Below are positions 1-10,324 of a stretch of 64,000 bases of DNA, in pieces. This DNA comes from Dipodascopsis uninucleata var. uninucleata (taxonomy: Eukaryota > Ascomycota > Lipomycetes > Lipomycetales > Lipomycetaceae), in assembly GCA_030568195.1 (NCBI GenBank), contig JAJLTO010000019.1, positions 124,001 through 188,000 of the forward strand. Reading direction: 5' to 3'. The notes under the pieces were generated by a model. It saw nothing but the letters and a program-made list of their open reading frames with translations, searched no databases and had not been told where the DNA came from. Each line of letters opens with the position of its first letter. Position 1 is the first letter of the stretch. A program made the translations under genes and the position numbers.

Positions 1-23
1 GCAGCACTGATCATTTAGTAGCT

Positions 24-977
24 ATGTTCAGTTGTCTATCATGCAGGGGAACTTTTAAAAAGCTAGCGCTTGTGCGTAATAGCCACGTCCGATGGGCAAG
101 AGTGCAAACTGGCGAAATGGTGCGGTCATATTCAATATCAAAAGAGCCTATAGCTATCGCAGAGCAAGCCGACGTAGACCGCACCTCAAGCATTGCAAGG
201 CTACTGAGAATACACAGACATCGACTGAGACCTCTAGTCTGGATAGATTGTGAAGTAAGCAAGAGCTAGTACTGGCTGGTTTGTGTTAACTGAATAAGAA
301 TAGCAATAAATCATCACTAACGCGAATTTGTCGCTCATGAAGACTACGGGCCTTAGCTTGGAGACAGATCATATATTGGAGATCTGTTGTTTTATCACCG
401 ATCAGCATTTAAACCTAATAGATTCTGTATGTTTCCAAGCTATTTTATAGCTCTTTTTATGCATATTTCTGATTGTATTATATAGAATGGTTTCGAAGCT
501 GTGATTCACTATCCAATAGAAGTGCTGAACGCAATGGGTGAATGGTGCAAAGAGCAGCACGGTCAAAGTGGATTGACTAAAAAGGTGCTTGATTCTAACA
601 ATTCACTTCAGGACACTTCAAATTCCTTGATGGATTATATTTCCAGCCTGATTCCACGAAATAGTGGTATACTAGCAGGAAATTCAGTACATTTTGACCG
701 CGACTTCTTGATTAAAGACATGCCAGAAATTCCAAAGTACCTTCGACATAGGATTATGGATGTCTCCACTGTCAATGAACTAGTGAAGGCCTGTAATCCT
801 GCCATCATTTTAGATCTTCCTAAGAAAAACTACAATCATACTGCAAAGGCTGATATTCTGGAAAGTATCGAAGAATTAAGATGGTATTATAAAAATTTCT
901 TCAAGACCGATGGGTTCGAAGAGACTCCTATTATACCGTCATTTCTTCCTAAAAATCCACAGAAAAAATTTAGTTGA
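24..977 (+). CDS. REX2: Oligoribonuclease, DEDDh 3'-5' exonuclease (Rex2/REXO2), mitochondrial form
   Basis: Degrades 2-5 nt RNA in mitochondria and cytosol. Three exons: 24-254, 343-426, 486-977. The donors are GTAAGC and GTATGT; a CACTAAC branch point precedes the first acceptor and TATAG is the second. The spliced product is 268 aa, essentially the length of yeast Rex2. Exon 1 gives an Arg-rich, acid-poor N-terminus of about 70 residues that looks like a mitochondrial presequence. The family motifs follow: PLVWIDCE joined to TTGL (DEDD motif I), GNSVHFDRDFL (motif II) and HTAKADI (motif III, His and Asp present). The usual Met of the DCEMTGL motif is Thr here. The frame is open to the left edge, so the start could lie further upstream; 24 is the first ATG and gives the expected length. 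Confidence 0.9.
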
Positions 978-1342
978 TCTGTGCATTTTATATCCTGACT
1001 ACAAGCTCGTATTTGTTCATGTGCTGCTGTGAATAATTTTGGCTATTTCTTTATACTGGTTTGGTCAGTAAACTGTATATATACTAAATGTGTATGTTTT
1101 ATTTTTTTATTTTCCACTTGAAGAGGCGTTAAAAATGAATTAATAAGTATCTGGCAAACTCAACTCCACAAACACAGTAATTCCAAAAATTCTACTCCGC
1201 ATTTACCTTTTTCCCTCTCAAATATATTGTTACAGATCAAGAGCAGATAGTTAGATTTATCTAGCTCCTCAGATTAAAGATAACAGAAAAAATATAGAAT
1301 ACTAAGAGCATTTTCTTCGTGTCGCGCTGTTATCAGTGTCAA
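978..1342. other. Intergenic region between REX2 and the C2H2 regulator
   Basis: AT-rich 3' flank of REX2 followed by the promoter of the next gene. A TATATATAC run and pyrimidine-rich tracts are present. No gene or RNA was seen. Confidence 0.6.
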
Positions 1343-1402
1343 ATGGCGGAAAATGGATACTCCACACGGAGCTATTACTACCCGCCAGCTATCAATGTCT
1401 GA
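1343..1402 (+). other. Upstream ORF overlapping the start of the C2H2 regulator
   Basis: An ATG 10 nt before the chosen start opens a 19-codon frame, shifted relative to the main one, that ends in TGA at 1400-1402 inside the main coding region. If the mRNA starts upstream of 1343, scanning ribosomes meet this uORF first, which would lower translation of the main ORF. Whether the transcript includes 1343 is unknown. Confidence 0.4.
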
Positions 1403-4019
1403 AGGCACTCCTATGCATAATATAATTAGGGACTACGTCCCCTCAGAAGAACTACATATACCTTACGAGAACCTTGAAAGTGGGCCAAGTCCTTCAGCCA
1501 CAGCAGAGGCGCTAGGCGTGACGTCCCGCGACATATCGGTAAGCAGTAGCTATCCAGAAGACAGGACCATTCTCTTGAATAAAGAACACGACGTTCGGGA
1601 GCTGAAAATGCCCTCCAGAAAAAGACGGCGCTCGAGGAAGGGGCTTGAGAAGATATTTGAGTGCGATTCACCTGGTTGCGGAAAGAAATTTACGAGATCC
1701 GAGCATCTCGCTAGACATCAACTGAACCGTAAGTATCTGACAGTTTTTTGTCTAGCGATCTTCCGCATTCAATCTTTTTTCTGGAATGACTAACCTCTTC
1801 ATATAATTTATTTAGACCAACCAAAGGAAATATTTAAATGTGATTGGCATGGATGCACACGCCTTTTTGTTCGCGAAGATCTTCGAGCTCGGCATATTGC
1901 GAGGCATAAGCGACGGCTGGCTTTAGATAATGGTGGTGCGGGATCTGTTAGTAGTCCACGAGCGAGTAGTGATATCTTACTCAACGACATGGACACTTTA
2001 CGCAGCATGACCAATAATGAAAAGAAGCTTCCAACGATTGAACTAGAAGCCCAAATGAAGGATCCAGCTGCTTCTTCTACCTTTCATTATGATAGTAATT
2101 CTCCTCTTGGCAGCACGGACTTAACGGCGTCTTTTAAGGACACGCGAACTACAACATCTGATGAATTGATATCTGAAGATCCTAACTCAAATACTGTTGA
2201 TCTTATTAACTGGCTATTTTCTGATAATATGATGTCTAATTCGAGAGATCTTTTTATGTTCTCAAATTCATATTCATCATTTGAGTCTCCTATGGATTTG
2301 CCCAACATGCTGACGCCGCCATCTCAACCACAACCTAAGACAATGTCTGAAAGTAAGCGATTAGATATTTTAGGACTAATACCATCATTAGAAACTTGTG
2401 CTGGACTTGATCTTTTCAGGGTACAGCAATATATTTCTGTGTATTTCGAGAGATTTCATTATCAGTTTCCCATTCTGCATAAACCATCATTCGAGGCTGA
2501 TAGTGTTCCGGGCCCTCTACTGTGGGCGGTCATTATGATTGGTGCAGAATTTAGTAGGGAGCATGATATCGCTCTCAAAATCGCTGAGCCTTTGCGATGG
2601 GTCATATTTGCTAGCCCAGGTTTTCATCCTCCTACCCGGGTCTACATTATTCAAAGTTTACTTCTTTTAGAGGTTTTCGAGAAATCGATGTCAACACGCC
2701 GCTTTCATGAGCGTGCGCATATACATCACGGTACAACTATTCAACTTATTAGACGCGGATCTACATGCCTTGGGAACTCGCGAATTATATCTACAAGTAG
2801 CATAACAGAAGATATCGAGAGTAACAACTATTCTTTTAACCCTGAATCTGGATCGGATATTTGGAACCGTTTCGTAGAGGCAGAAACTGCTAAACGTGCG
2901 GCATATATGGCATTCATCTTGGATGTTTCTCATGCGACTGTTTTCACACACTCCGCGTTAATGTCTGCTCATGAGATGCGTCTCTCTCTTCCTTGTGACG
3001 AAGATGTCTGGGAATCCATACCGGCTAATCGAAACAGTTTACTTCGAAATCCAACGATGCCTTTCTTGAAGGCACTCAAGAAGCTCTTGAATCAGGAGTC
3101 AGTTCCTACGGGACGATTTGGTTCTGTAGTTCTGTTGTGTGGACTGATGAGTTTACTACATCAGATGGAGCAGTTAGACATGCAGGTCTCATCTCTCGGC
3201 TGGGGTGCATTCAGAGAAACGTGGCGTGCTACAATTTCATCTGCACTTGACTTTTGGAAGGCCGAATATGATAGACGAATTACCAGCTATTCTGCTGTAT
3301 CATGTAGTAGCACGAACATTGGGTCAAACGTGTGGTCGGTCGATAACGAAGCTTTATGTAAAGTTCTCGTGGAACCAATGTGGCATATGGCACACATTTA
3401 TATGAGAGCCCCGATTTATGAAATGCATATGTTTTGTGGTGTCCATCGTATTCTTGGTCGCTCTACGAAAGAGCAGGACTACTTAATAGCTAAAAAACGT
3501 GTGTATGATTGGGCAATTTCAGATAGAGCGCCTGATGCAGTCTTACATTCTATTAGAGTATTGTATAAGACCTTTGTCCAAGGTAACCAGGTATACTACG
3601 AAAGGCAGTATAAAGCTAGTGAAGATGACCTAATACATAGGTCAGGAATCTTACTAATATGTGCGCAAATTGTCTGGGCCTATGGCTATTGTATTGATGG
3701 CGTTGAGAATTCAATTCTTGGGGTGCGAGACCGAGCTATTGGAGGGTATTCGCCGGACAATGATGGCCCTGCTATCCTTGCTGCGGAGGATGGACGCCAT
3801 TTTCTCGAGCGTATGTGGAACTTGAACTCAGGTACAGAGCTACAAGTGGCGAAAGACAAGAATCTGACGGTTGGTATGTTGCGACTCGTTGCGTCAGCTC
3901 TTCGCGAGTGTCATTGGGAACTACTAGATGAGGCTCAAGAGGCATTAGATATTTGCATTCAACGTAGCATGGGACGAGAAGAGTCGCTTCTTCGGGCAGG
4001 AAAAGTGTATGTTAACTAA
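1353..4019 (+). CDS. C2H2 zinc-finger transcription factor with fungal_trans (middle homology) domain
   Basis: Nuclear DNA-binding regulator of the Klf1/Adr1-like class. Exons 1353-1728 and 1816-4019 give 859 aa. The intron (87 nt) has donor GTAAGT, branch TGACTAAC and acceptor TTTAG. A basic stretch (RKRRRSRKG) precedes two C2H2 fingers: Cys104/Cys109/His122/His126 and Cys134/Cys139/His152/His156. The intron falls inside the codon of the last His of finger 1, so the DNA-binding domain exists only after splicing. Around residues 325-350 lies the start of the fungal_trans domain (YFERFHYQFPILHKPSFE). Retaining the intron would stop translation about 20 codons into it. The target genes cannot be inferred from context. 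Confidence 0.85.
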
Positions 4020-4142
4020 TACGTATGAGTGAGTTAGTTTTGGAATTTTGGCGTTCGAAATTACTGCGAGAATTTTGAAAATCCTGTTGTAATATACATT
4101 TTTGTCTATATACACGTAATAAACTTGTCACCAATTACAAAA

Positions 4143-4940
4143 TTAAGACTTCAACAAGTTAACTATTGAAGAAACCCATCGAAAGTCCTCTGAAAAAATA
4201 GATATTGAAGAATTGTATCCTATCCTATGGACAACATACGCCATCACAACACCGCGGGCCAGAATATTACGAGCAACTGCGGCAATAATCAGAAGTAGAC
4301 AGGCCCGAATATGACCACATCCTAGTACGATATTGAGCGCTTCAACATTATTTACATTAACAGCCCAGCCCACTGCCTTCGCAGCAGCAGGTATGTCATA
4401 ACTCCAGATAACCATAAGAATTGGGAATAATTTAGTTGCCGAAGAGATCAATAGTGCAATTGAGATTGTGTTAGGATCAAACTTTGCTCGATCAGAAACG
4501 ACAAATTGGCCGAGCCAACGAAGAACGACGTGGCTTGTTAGTGTTTCAGTAAGACAATACACGATAAAAAAGAGATACTGTCCAAGGACTGGAAGCTTTA
4601 AAATCGCGTTTGTAGGTGAATCTAACCCCGAGCTAGACTCGATTCTTCCAACTTTTTCTACTCGAGCCCACGTCAAGTATACGTCAAACAATGTAATTAA
4701 AATAAACATCTTTCTTACTGCTGACTGTAAGTGTGGTGATATAGATAGACGATTAAACGTTAAATGTCGATATACCTGTGGTTTAATCAAAACCAGGTCG
4801 ATGAATATCAGCACCGAGTCATGTTCGATATATTTATCTGCAAACTTGCTGCAGTTTGGACATGCCGTCAGTCGGATATTATTGGACGAATATTCTGTAT
4901 ATAGAGAAGTCACAGGATGCGCACATTCTATGCACATCAT
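4143..4940 (-). CDS. ARV1: ARV1 sterol/lipid homeostasis ER membrane protein
   Basis: Single exon, 265 aa. The N-terminal Arv1 homology domain is clear: CIECAHPVTSLYTEY, then NIRLTACPNC, FADKYIEHD, FIDLVLIKPQVYRHL. The two CxxC pairs (Cys3/Cys6 and a second pair about 30 residues on) are the family's zinc-binding cysteines. Several hydrophobic segments follow, as expected for a multi-pass ER protein. Arv1 is involved in sterol and sphingolipid distribution and in GPI-anchor precursor handling. It lies tail to tail with the preceding regulator (about 120 bp apart). Confidence 0.93.
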   Translation of the reverse strand: MMCIECAHPVTSLYTEYSSNNIRLTACPNCSKFADKYIEHDSVLIFIDLVLIKPQVYRHLTFNRLSISPHLQSAVRKMFILITLFDVYLTWARVEKVGRIESSSGLDSPTNAILKLPVLGQYLFFIVYCLTETLTSHVVLRWLGQFVVSDRAKFDPNTISIALLISSATKLFPILMVIWSYDIPAAAKAVGWAVNVNNVEALNIVLGCGHIRACLLLIIAAVARNILARGVVMAYVVHRIGYNSSISIFSEDFRWVSSIVNLLKS

Positions 4941-5055
4941 TTTGACTGTGCTGTGTTCTGTGAAGTCTCTAAGATAAAATAATCTTTTGCTCTGGCTGTT
5001 ACTTCTACTACCTTGTATAATTGCACTCGTTTATAGTTGGTTTTAGAGGCGCGAC

Positions 5056-5065
5056 ATCACGTGAT
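5056..5065. promoter_or_regulatory. Palindromic CACGTG E-box upstream of ARV1
   Basis: ATCACGTGAT, a perfect 10-bp palindrome about 116 bp upstream of the ARV1 start. CACGTG with flanking TC/GA is the classic site for Cbf1-type bHLH proteins in yeasts. Binding here is inferred from sequence only. Confidence 0.5.
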
Positions 5066-5338
5066 ATGATGTGTGACAAAGGAAACCCCGAAACTACTGA
5101 TACTCATATTAAGCCTCAATATATGCGGCGCATACTTCATGTTCTAAGTTTCCTCAGCTCTAGCACAACACAATGGCAGAGATTGATTTTTAGATGAGAA
5201 TGAAGTCGTTCACACTGATTCACTAGTTTTATCATTCTATATATACATATACATGTTATTGTCTTTTAAGCCTATAGAGTATCATCGAGTGACATGAGAT
5301 ACCGAATACTGAGAAACAGGTGCACATAATTAAAGCAC

Positions 5339-5584
5339 CTAGTTGCCTCTCACTACACCAACTTTTACGAGAAACTTGACTGTAGTAAGGACGGCACCCA
5401 AGAGTTTCATAGCTGCTTCAACGACTTTAAGGCCATCTGGAACATTGTTCGGTCTGTCATAAAGCCAATCAGTTACAGTTCCTCCACTTCTAGCCATTAA
5501 CACTTTTGAATATTTAGCAGCTTCGAGGTCAGCGATTGTGGCATTAAGAACACTGACCGCTTCCCCTAGGTATTTCATGTCCAT
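5339..5584 (-). CDS. Small uncharacterised protein (81 aa)
   Basis: An open frame from ATG with amphipathic helical character: a Leu/Ala-rich N-terminal half and a C-terminal hydrophobic helix (LLGAVLTTVKFLVKVGVV). A possible acceptor (CCAACAG) lies about 25 nt upstream of the ATG, so more exons may exist. I do not recognise the family; small kinetochore or mitochondrial subunits came to mind but no signature fits. It sits upstream of ARV1 on the same strand. Confidence 0.4.
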   Translation of the reverse strand: MDMKYLGEAVSVLNATIADLEAAKYSKVLMARSGGTVTDWLYDRPNNVPDGLKVVEAAMKLLGAVLTTVKFLVKVGVVRGN

Positions 5585-6141
5585 ATTCGAAATTGTATCG
5601 CGTGATCTGTTGGATTAATCAAATGCAAACAATAGTATAGTAGTAATTGGCGATATGATAGAGGAAAAAAAGTTTAGCCTCCCTTTGTGTACCTAAATAT
5701 GCAGCTGCTGCCAGATTCTTTCACTAGCTAATTTCTCTAGTGCTCCTTATTCGACGTCTTAATTGTAGCTTAATATCTATACGAGTGATATTATCTTGAA
5801 TCTTGCCAAGTACACGAAACAACACTTTTAGTCTAATGCTTAGTGTAAGTTCAGAATTTTGAGTAAGGTAGAGTGTGGCAATTCGTAGGAGCTCCTGACT
5901 CTTTTAAAACGTATGAATGATATTATCTATATTTATTTAAATAAGGCATTCATACAGATTGTTCTAATTATGCAATGCCATGAGAGATAAATTCACGAAC
6001 ATTATTATAAGATACTTTAAGGAAGTAAACAGTCTCTTCGAACAGGAGGTTCGATTTGAAATCTGGCCAGGAAAGTTTGGAACACGAGCTATTACTAGTT
6101 CACTTTTTTTTAGACATCACACGGCTTACATATTGAAGTAT

Positions 6142-6544
6142 CTATTGGCATGTAAGCATTATCGTGACTTCTAAGCATTTGTCAGTGACCTTAATTGGAT
6201 GACAAAATAACTTAAAAACTTGTATCATGGATTTGGCGGCTTCCAGAATGTCAAGTGGACGAGTCTCCAGATTAAATTCCCTGTATATCGCTCGCCATTT
6301 AGTGATTATCTCGTGACGTTTCCGGCGCTGTAGCTAAAAAAAGGCAAAGTGAGACACTGTAAAGTAACTCTTAATTTTGTCACGTCAAAAACGCTCATGA
6401 CGTAAGTGGGCATCATTAGCATCTTTATGAGGGTTTTGAACCGCGTTTCCTTACTATATCTAAAGTAATTTGGAGGTATGTAATGTTTGATCCGCTTCCC
6501 CTCTTCATTCACAAGTAAAATATCTGGTCTCAATATACGTTTAT
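6142..6544 (-). CDS. Possible multi-exon gene, product not recognised
   Basis: Two open blocks on the minus strand can be joined in frame. The last exon 6142-6333 (63 codons, then TAG) follows a strong poly-pyrimidine acceptor TTTTTTTAG. A preceding block of about 161 nt (6384-6544) begins after a CTAG acceptor-like site. The joint would need a GTGACA donor, which is weak. The peptides look protein-like (e.g. VNEEGKRIKHYIPPNYF; KWRAIYREFNLETRPLDILE) but match no family I can name. No first exon was found. It would be divergent to PAA1. Confidence 0.33.
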
Positions 6545-6792
6545 CTAGTCATAGACATTTCTTTGGGTTGAATAAGAAGTCTACAGGAAGTGCAACTTCG
6601 ATTTGAGAAGCTTTAATAACAGACAGTGTATAGTGTAGCTACTCAAGGAATAGGCAGAGAGGCTGTTTTGAATCTATCCACATACATATATTTATATATA
6701 TTCATACAACTATAGTGACTGTGAGAGGTTTATGTTGAAAGCTTGAGCCTACTATTATCTGGCTAATAATTGTTTGCGTAATTATTACAGAG

Positions 6793-7590
6793 ATGCTTAA
6801 TTTACCAGCACATGTTTATATACGCCCTCTAGGGCCAAAAGATATCGAGCAGATCATGCATCTCGAGATGAAGTCTGTGACAAGCACTCAAGAAAGAACG
6901 GATAAATCCAAATTAATTTACAGATTACATGCTGCACCGGAACTATGCAGCGGAATGTTTATCCGAGACTTAAAGAAAAGTTCACAGCAGGGCTGCTGCT
7001 TTAAGACAAAGTCTGGAGGCCAAAAAGAAGCCCAGAACAATAATGAAAAAATCAAAAACGAGAAAATGCAGTCGAGAAGACATTCGTCAAGCTCGTCGTC
7101 ATCTTCGGCATCGTCAGCCTCTAGTAGCTCATCTGAGACTGAAGACATTTTATATGATACTCCTGTCGACGTTAAGTCTATACCCCCGTCATGCGAGAAA
7201 ATGATTGCTGTTGTTTTGGCTACTAAATGTTCTGACGACTGTGTAAGCGAGGACGCTCTTGATATCCCGGAAACAGACAAGTATGGGCGAGTCTTAAGTT
7301 GCTGTGGTGGAAAAGGCCATATTGAGACCGGGAAAACACTAGTTGTCCACTCTTTGGTTGTGGATCCAGATTATTCTGGCATGAAATTGGGAACTACCAT
7401 CATGAAAGACTTCATACAAAGAATGGCTACGCAACAAGTTGCGGACAAAGTGGCCATTCTTGCACGAGATGGAATGATTGGATTCTTCGAAAACCTAGGC
7501 TTCTATGACGCGGGCCCAAGCGATGTTCATTTCTCAGAAAAGGGACAAGAATGGCATAACTTGTGGATTAGTCTAGATGGCGAAGTTTGA
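6793..7590 (+). CDS. PAA1: Polyamine/arylalkylamine N-acetyltransferase (GNAT), Paa1-like
   Basis: 265 aa GNAT enzyme predicted to acetylate polyamines or arylalkylamines with acetyl-CoA. The N-terminus (LPAHVYIRPLGPKDIEQIM, ELCSGMFIRDL) and C-terminal half (VVHSLVVDPDYSGMKLGTT, the acetyl-CoA-binding region; then FFENLGFYDAGPSD) align by eye with yeast Paa1. Between them is an insertion of roughly 60 residues of low complexity, including a Ser-rich run near residues 97-113, making it longer than the yeast 191-aa enzyme. A GTGAGA at 6721 and an ATTATTACAG acceptor ending at 6790 suggest a 70-nt intron in the 5' UTR. The start matches the family N-terminus. Confidence 0.85.
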   Translation: MLNLPAHVYIRPLGPKDIEQIMHLEMKSVTSTQERTDKSKLIYRLHAAPELCSGMFIRDLKKSSQQGCCFKTKSGGQKEAQNNNEKIKNEKMQSRRHSSSSSSSSASSASSSSSETEDILYDTPVDVKSIPPSCEKMIAVVLATKCSDDCVSEDALDIPETDKYGRVLSCCGGKGHIETGKTLVVHSLVVDPDYSGMKLGTTIMKDFIQRMATQQVADKVAILARDGMIGFFENLGFYDAGPSDVHFSEKGQEWHNLWISLDGEV

Positions 7591-7897
7591 AAAGTTTGGT
7601 TTTGATGCTGCTTTCGCGGAGTAAATATGCTGTGCTATTTGATTCCAGTACTATCTCGTAAATATTATTGTTTTGGGTCATATTTTGTTTGTAATTGCAG
7701 CTTTAGTTCATTTCATTATTTAATTGATCTTATACATGCAGCTAATATATAATAAAACGAGAATCCTCTTGTACGTTCTGCTCATGCGTTTACGGAGCCG
7801 AAATTAACTGCTATTGGTATAGAAATTGAAAATTCTCATAATTGTACTTTGCTGTCCACTAATTAAACTGTTCGAAAAGCTATTGATGTGTGTCAAA

Positions 7898-8599
7898 TTA
7901 TAGATAAAACTTCCGTTGAGATGCCATCCAGATAAGTGAGGTAGCTGAAATATGTTAGACAGTTCAAGTTACCACCTAGACTAGTCTGTAAATACAACTT
8001 ACTAGAAACTATTAGAGGACCAGCAAGACCTTTGCCCAGTTTAACAGTCTTAAAGATTAACCATTCGGAAGAAAAGTGGGTGAAAGCAACAATAAAAGTA
8101 AGGTAGGTGAGGTTGAATACTCTGTACTGAGTTAGAAATTGAACCTAACAAACTATACTAAATATTTGAAAACTCACGATGCATCGTTGATGTTATAAGC
8201 ACCATACAACCGAATAGCTGCAGTAAGGAATGTCCAAGTCCCAAAAGTTCTAGCTGACAGGCCGGTAACTATATTGCAATTGTGTCAGCTCATCAGTTAA
8301 TACCAGATCGAATTTTTTCGGAATTAACCCAAACTGAGAAACTCTTAAATTAGAGAACACTCTCACTGCTCACCGTCATTAGGCTTATTGTCGTATACTC
8401 TGCGAGTAAGATGAAGACCCCCGAAATAAGATTGGATAGAGTTAAATATCGACACTACCGAAATCTGTAGGTATATTAGTTCAAGGTCTCCATTACATTG
8501 TAGAGTTCATGATACTCTTCTGATTCCTTCTCCGTAATCACTTACAAAAAGTAGCCATTTCGGTAACAAGCCCGGCGCCGATGGTAGATAATCCGACAT
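7898..8599 (-). CDS. ERG28: ERG28 ergosterol biosynthesis scaffold, five exons
   Basis: Erg28 is an ER membrane scaffold that tethers the C-4 demethylation enzymes Erg25/26/27. Exons in transcription order: 8546-8599, 8374-8464, 8178-8268, 8003-8121, 7898-7944; four introns of 56-105 nt, all GT-AG. The 133-aa product carries the family core: LPKWLLF/ISVVSIFNSIQ, LTRRVYDNKP, GLSARTFGTWTF, IRLYGAY, HFSSEWLIFKTVKLGKG, AGPLIVSTSLIWM. Phases agree at every junction and the length is close to yeast (148) and human (140). No exon exceeds 40 codons, so an ORF scan misses the gene. It is divergent to YIP4. Confidence 0.93.
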
Positions 8600-9012
8600 A
8601 TTAGAAGCAGCTGATATCTTATTATAGATTTTAGGCCGTTATATCACTTCTAGGATGACCCAGAGTCTTACAATTCCTTAAAAATTTTAAATAATTGCGG
8701 CAGATAGCTCCATCATTCATAATGATCAATGTACCACTGAGAGATAGTATGGCGCGAAATAGATGATCGTTTTTTGCATTTGAAGCCACATATTTTGTGT
8801 CTACTGTACACATATGCAACAGCTTCACCCTCAAGACGCAGCACGTACTAAATTAGTCCATTGTTAAGTACTTACTACGAAAGGCAGACAGGAAAAAGGC
8901 CGTTTGTAGACAACAATATTACTTCATTCTGCTCAATATATTCGATCTATCCTATAAGGATTAGAAAGGAAACAGTTTGTTTAAGGCGGTGCTACTAGGT
9001 TAATTGTTCGTT
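8600..9012. promoter_or_regulatory. Divergent promoter region ERG28/YIP4
   Basis: 413 bp between the two divergent starts. Short spurious frames only; no RNA gene was seen and no sterol-response element could be named with confidence. Confidence 0.5.
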
Positions 9013-9840
9013 ATGTCGTCGTTCGATAGCAAAATGGTGGAGCCAGATATCGACCCGAAGGATACATCGGGTAAACTCGATAAAGAAGCAAAGCCTGCTA
9101 CCAGGCCGTTAGCAACTACAACAGCATCTCCATCCGGTCCATCAGATCCACCGCCATCATATTCTGCTGGACCTTCTTCTGCTGGCCCCTCTAGTTCGCC
9201 TCTTCCTATGGGTAACATGAATCCAGTATCGCTCTATGCTAATACACACACTGTGGCAGGAGACCAAATCCAAGATCGACGTTTTTCAGGTGGAGACACG
9301 CTCGACGAGCCTGTTTTGGATACTTTAATGAGAGATGTCAGAGCAGTAGGCCGAAGAGTAAAGCAGGTTTTGTATCCGAAGGTAGATGCTAATGTTGATG
9401 TTGAATCTGGACAGATCATTAGAGATTGGGATCTTTGGGGTCCTCTAGTTTTCTGTCTCTTCTTGTCTCTTATCTTGTCGGTCTCAGCGCCTCGTGAGCA
9501 GACATCTTTGGTATTTTCTGGTGTCTTTGCATTTGTCTGGATTGCAGAGTCTCTAGTTACATTGAACATTAAGCTTCTCGGTGGCTCTATATCTTTCTTC
9601 CACGCTGTGTGTATCTTAGGTTATGCTCTGTTCCCTCTTGTCCCTGGCGCATTATTTTCTGTCTTTGTGAAAAGCATGTTGATTCGCTTGCCAATAGATA
9701 TTGTTCTTGTTGCCTGGTCACTATTTGCTGCAATTCGTACTCTGAAGGGCGCCGGTGTTCTTCAAGGTCGAGTAGTACTGGCGATGTACCCTGTTTGGTT
9801 GTTCTATGGATGGCTTGGTTGGCTCTGTGTTATTACCTAA
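9013..9840 (+). CDS. YIP4: Yip1-family Golgi membrane protein, Yip4/YIPF6-like
   Basis: 275 aa. A Pro/Ser-rich cytosolic N-terminus (about 75 residues) precedes the YIPF6/Yip4 signature TLDEPVLDTLMRDVRAVGR and LYP. Five hydrophobic segments follow in the C-terminal half, beginning LWGPLVFCLFLSLILS, as in Yip1-domain proteins that bind Rab/Ypt GTPases on ER-Golgi membranes. The in-frame codons before 9013 contain no ATG, so ATG 9013 (MSSFDSK) is the start. Single exon. Confidence 0.9.
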   Translation: MSSFDSKMVEPDIDPKDTSGKLDKEAKPATRPLATTTASPSGPSDPPPSYSAGPSSAGPSSSPLPMGNMNPVSLYANTHTVAGDQIQDRRFSGGDTLDEPVLDTLMRDVRAVGRRVKQVLYPKVDANVDVESGQIIRDWDLWGPLVFCLFLSLILSVSAPREQTSLVFSGVFAFVWIAESLVTLNIKLLGGSISFFHAVCILGYALFPLVPGALFSVFVKSMLIRLPIDIVLVAWSLFAAIRTLKGAGVLQGRVVLAMYPVWLFYGWLGWLCVIT

Positions 9841-10171
9841 ACAGGTTATTGTACTCTATAGTTTTAAGTCTCATACAAATACTACCTTATATTATGAAGA
9901 GAGGTAGGAAAAGCTTTAGGGCGAAGTTTACAACAGAATGTATCTGGAATGGTCATGTTTGTGTAATGGATTTGTCTACAATACGACAGCACTTTAATGT
10001 TTAAGGGTACTGATAAATCTCCCATAATGTATTCAATTGTCTTATTTTTTAAAGCTGGAATTCCATAATAATATTAATGATAATAGATGCAATAATTGAT
10101 ATTCCAATGCTTGAGAAGAATTAAAAAAATTTGACAACCGCCTATTGATATAAAAATATGTAATAAAAAAA
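9841..10171. other. 3' flank of YIP4 up to the tRNA pair
   Basis: AT-rich, no gene seen. The right end contains the A-run that is the T-run terminator of the first tRNA on the minus strand. Confidence 0.5.
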
Positions 10172-10245
10172 TGGACAACTCCGGAATCGAACCGGGGACC
10201 TCCCGCATGCTAAGCGGACGTGATAACCAACTACACCAGATGCCC
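10172..10245 (-). tRNA. tRNA-Ala (AGC), copy 1
   Basis: 74-nt cloverleaf on the minus strand, no intron. The anticodon loop TTAGCAT (anticodon AGC) sits on a five-pair stem, with G3:U70, the alanine identity pair, in the acceptor. The T loop is TTCGATT. An oligo-T Pol III terminator follows directly (A-run at 10164-10171). Non-canonical pairs: U6-U67 and C49-A65. Confidence 0.93.
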
Positions 10246-10324
10246 TTCATTGCTGTATACCAACAATTGAAGTTACATCGGATGTTAAGGAGATGAATAT
10301 GAAATAAAATACTAAAAAAATAAT

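Noticed and set aside
4468-4977. 169-codon + strand frame opposite ARV1
   Set aside because: It is the antisense shadow of the well-supported ARV1 gene.
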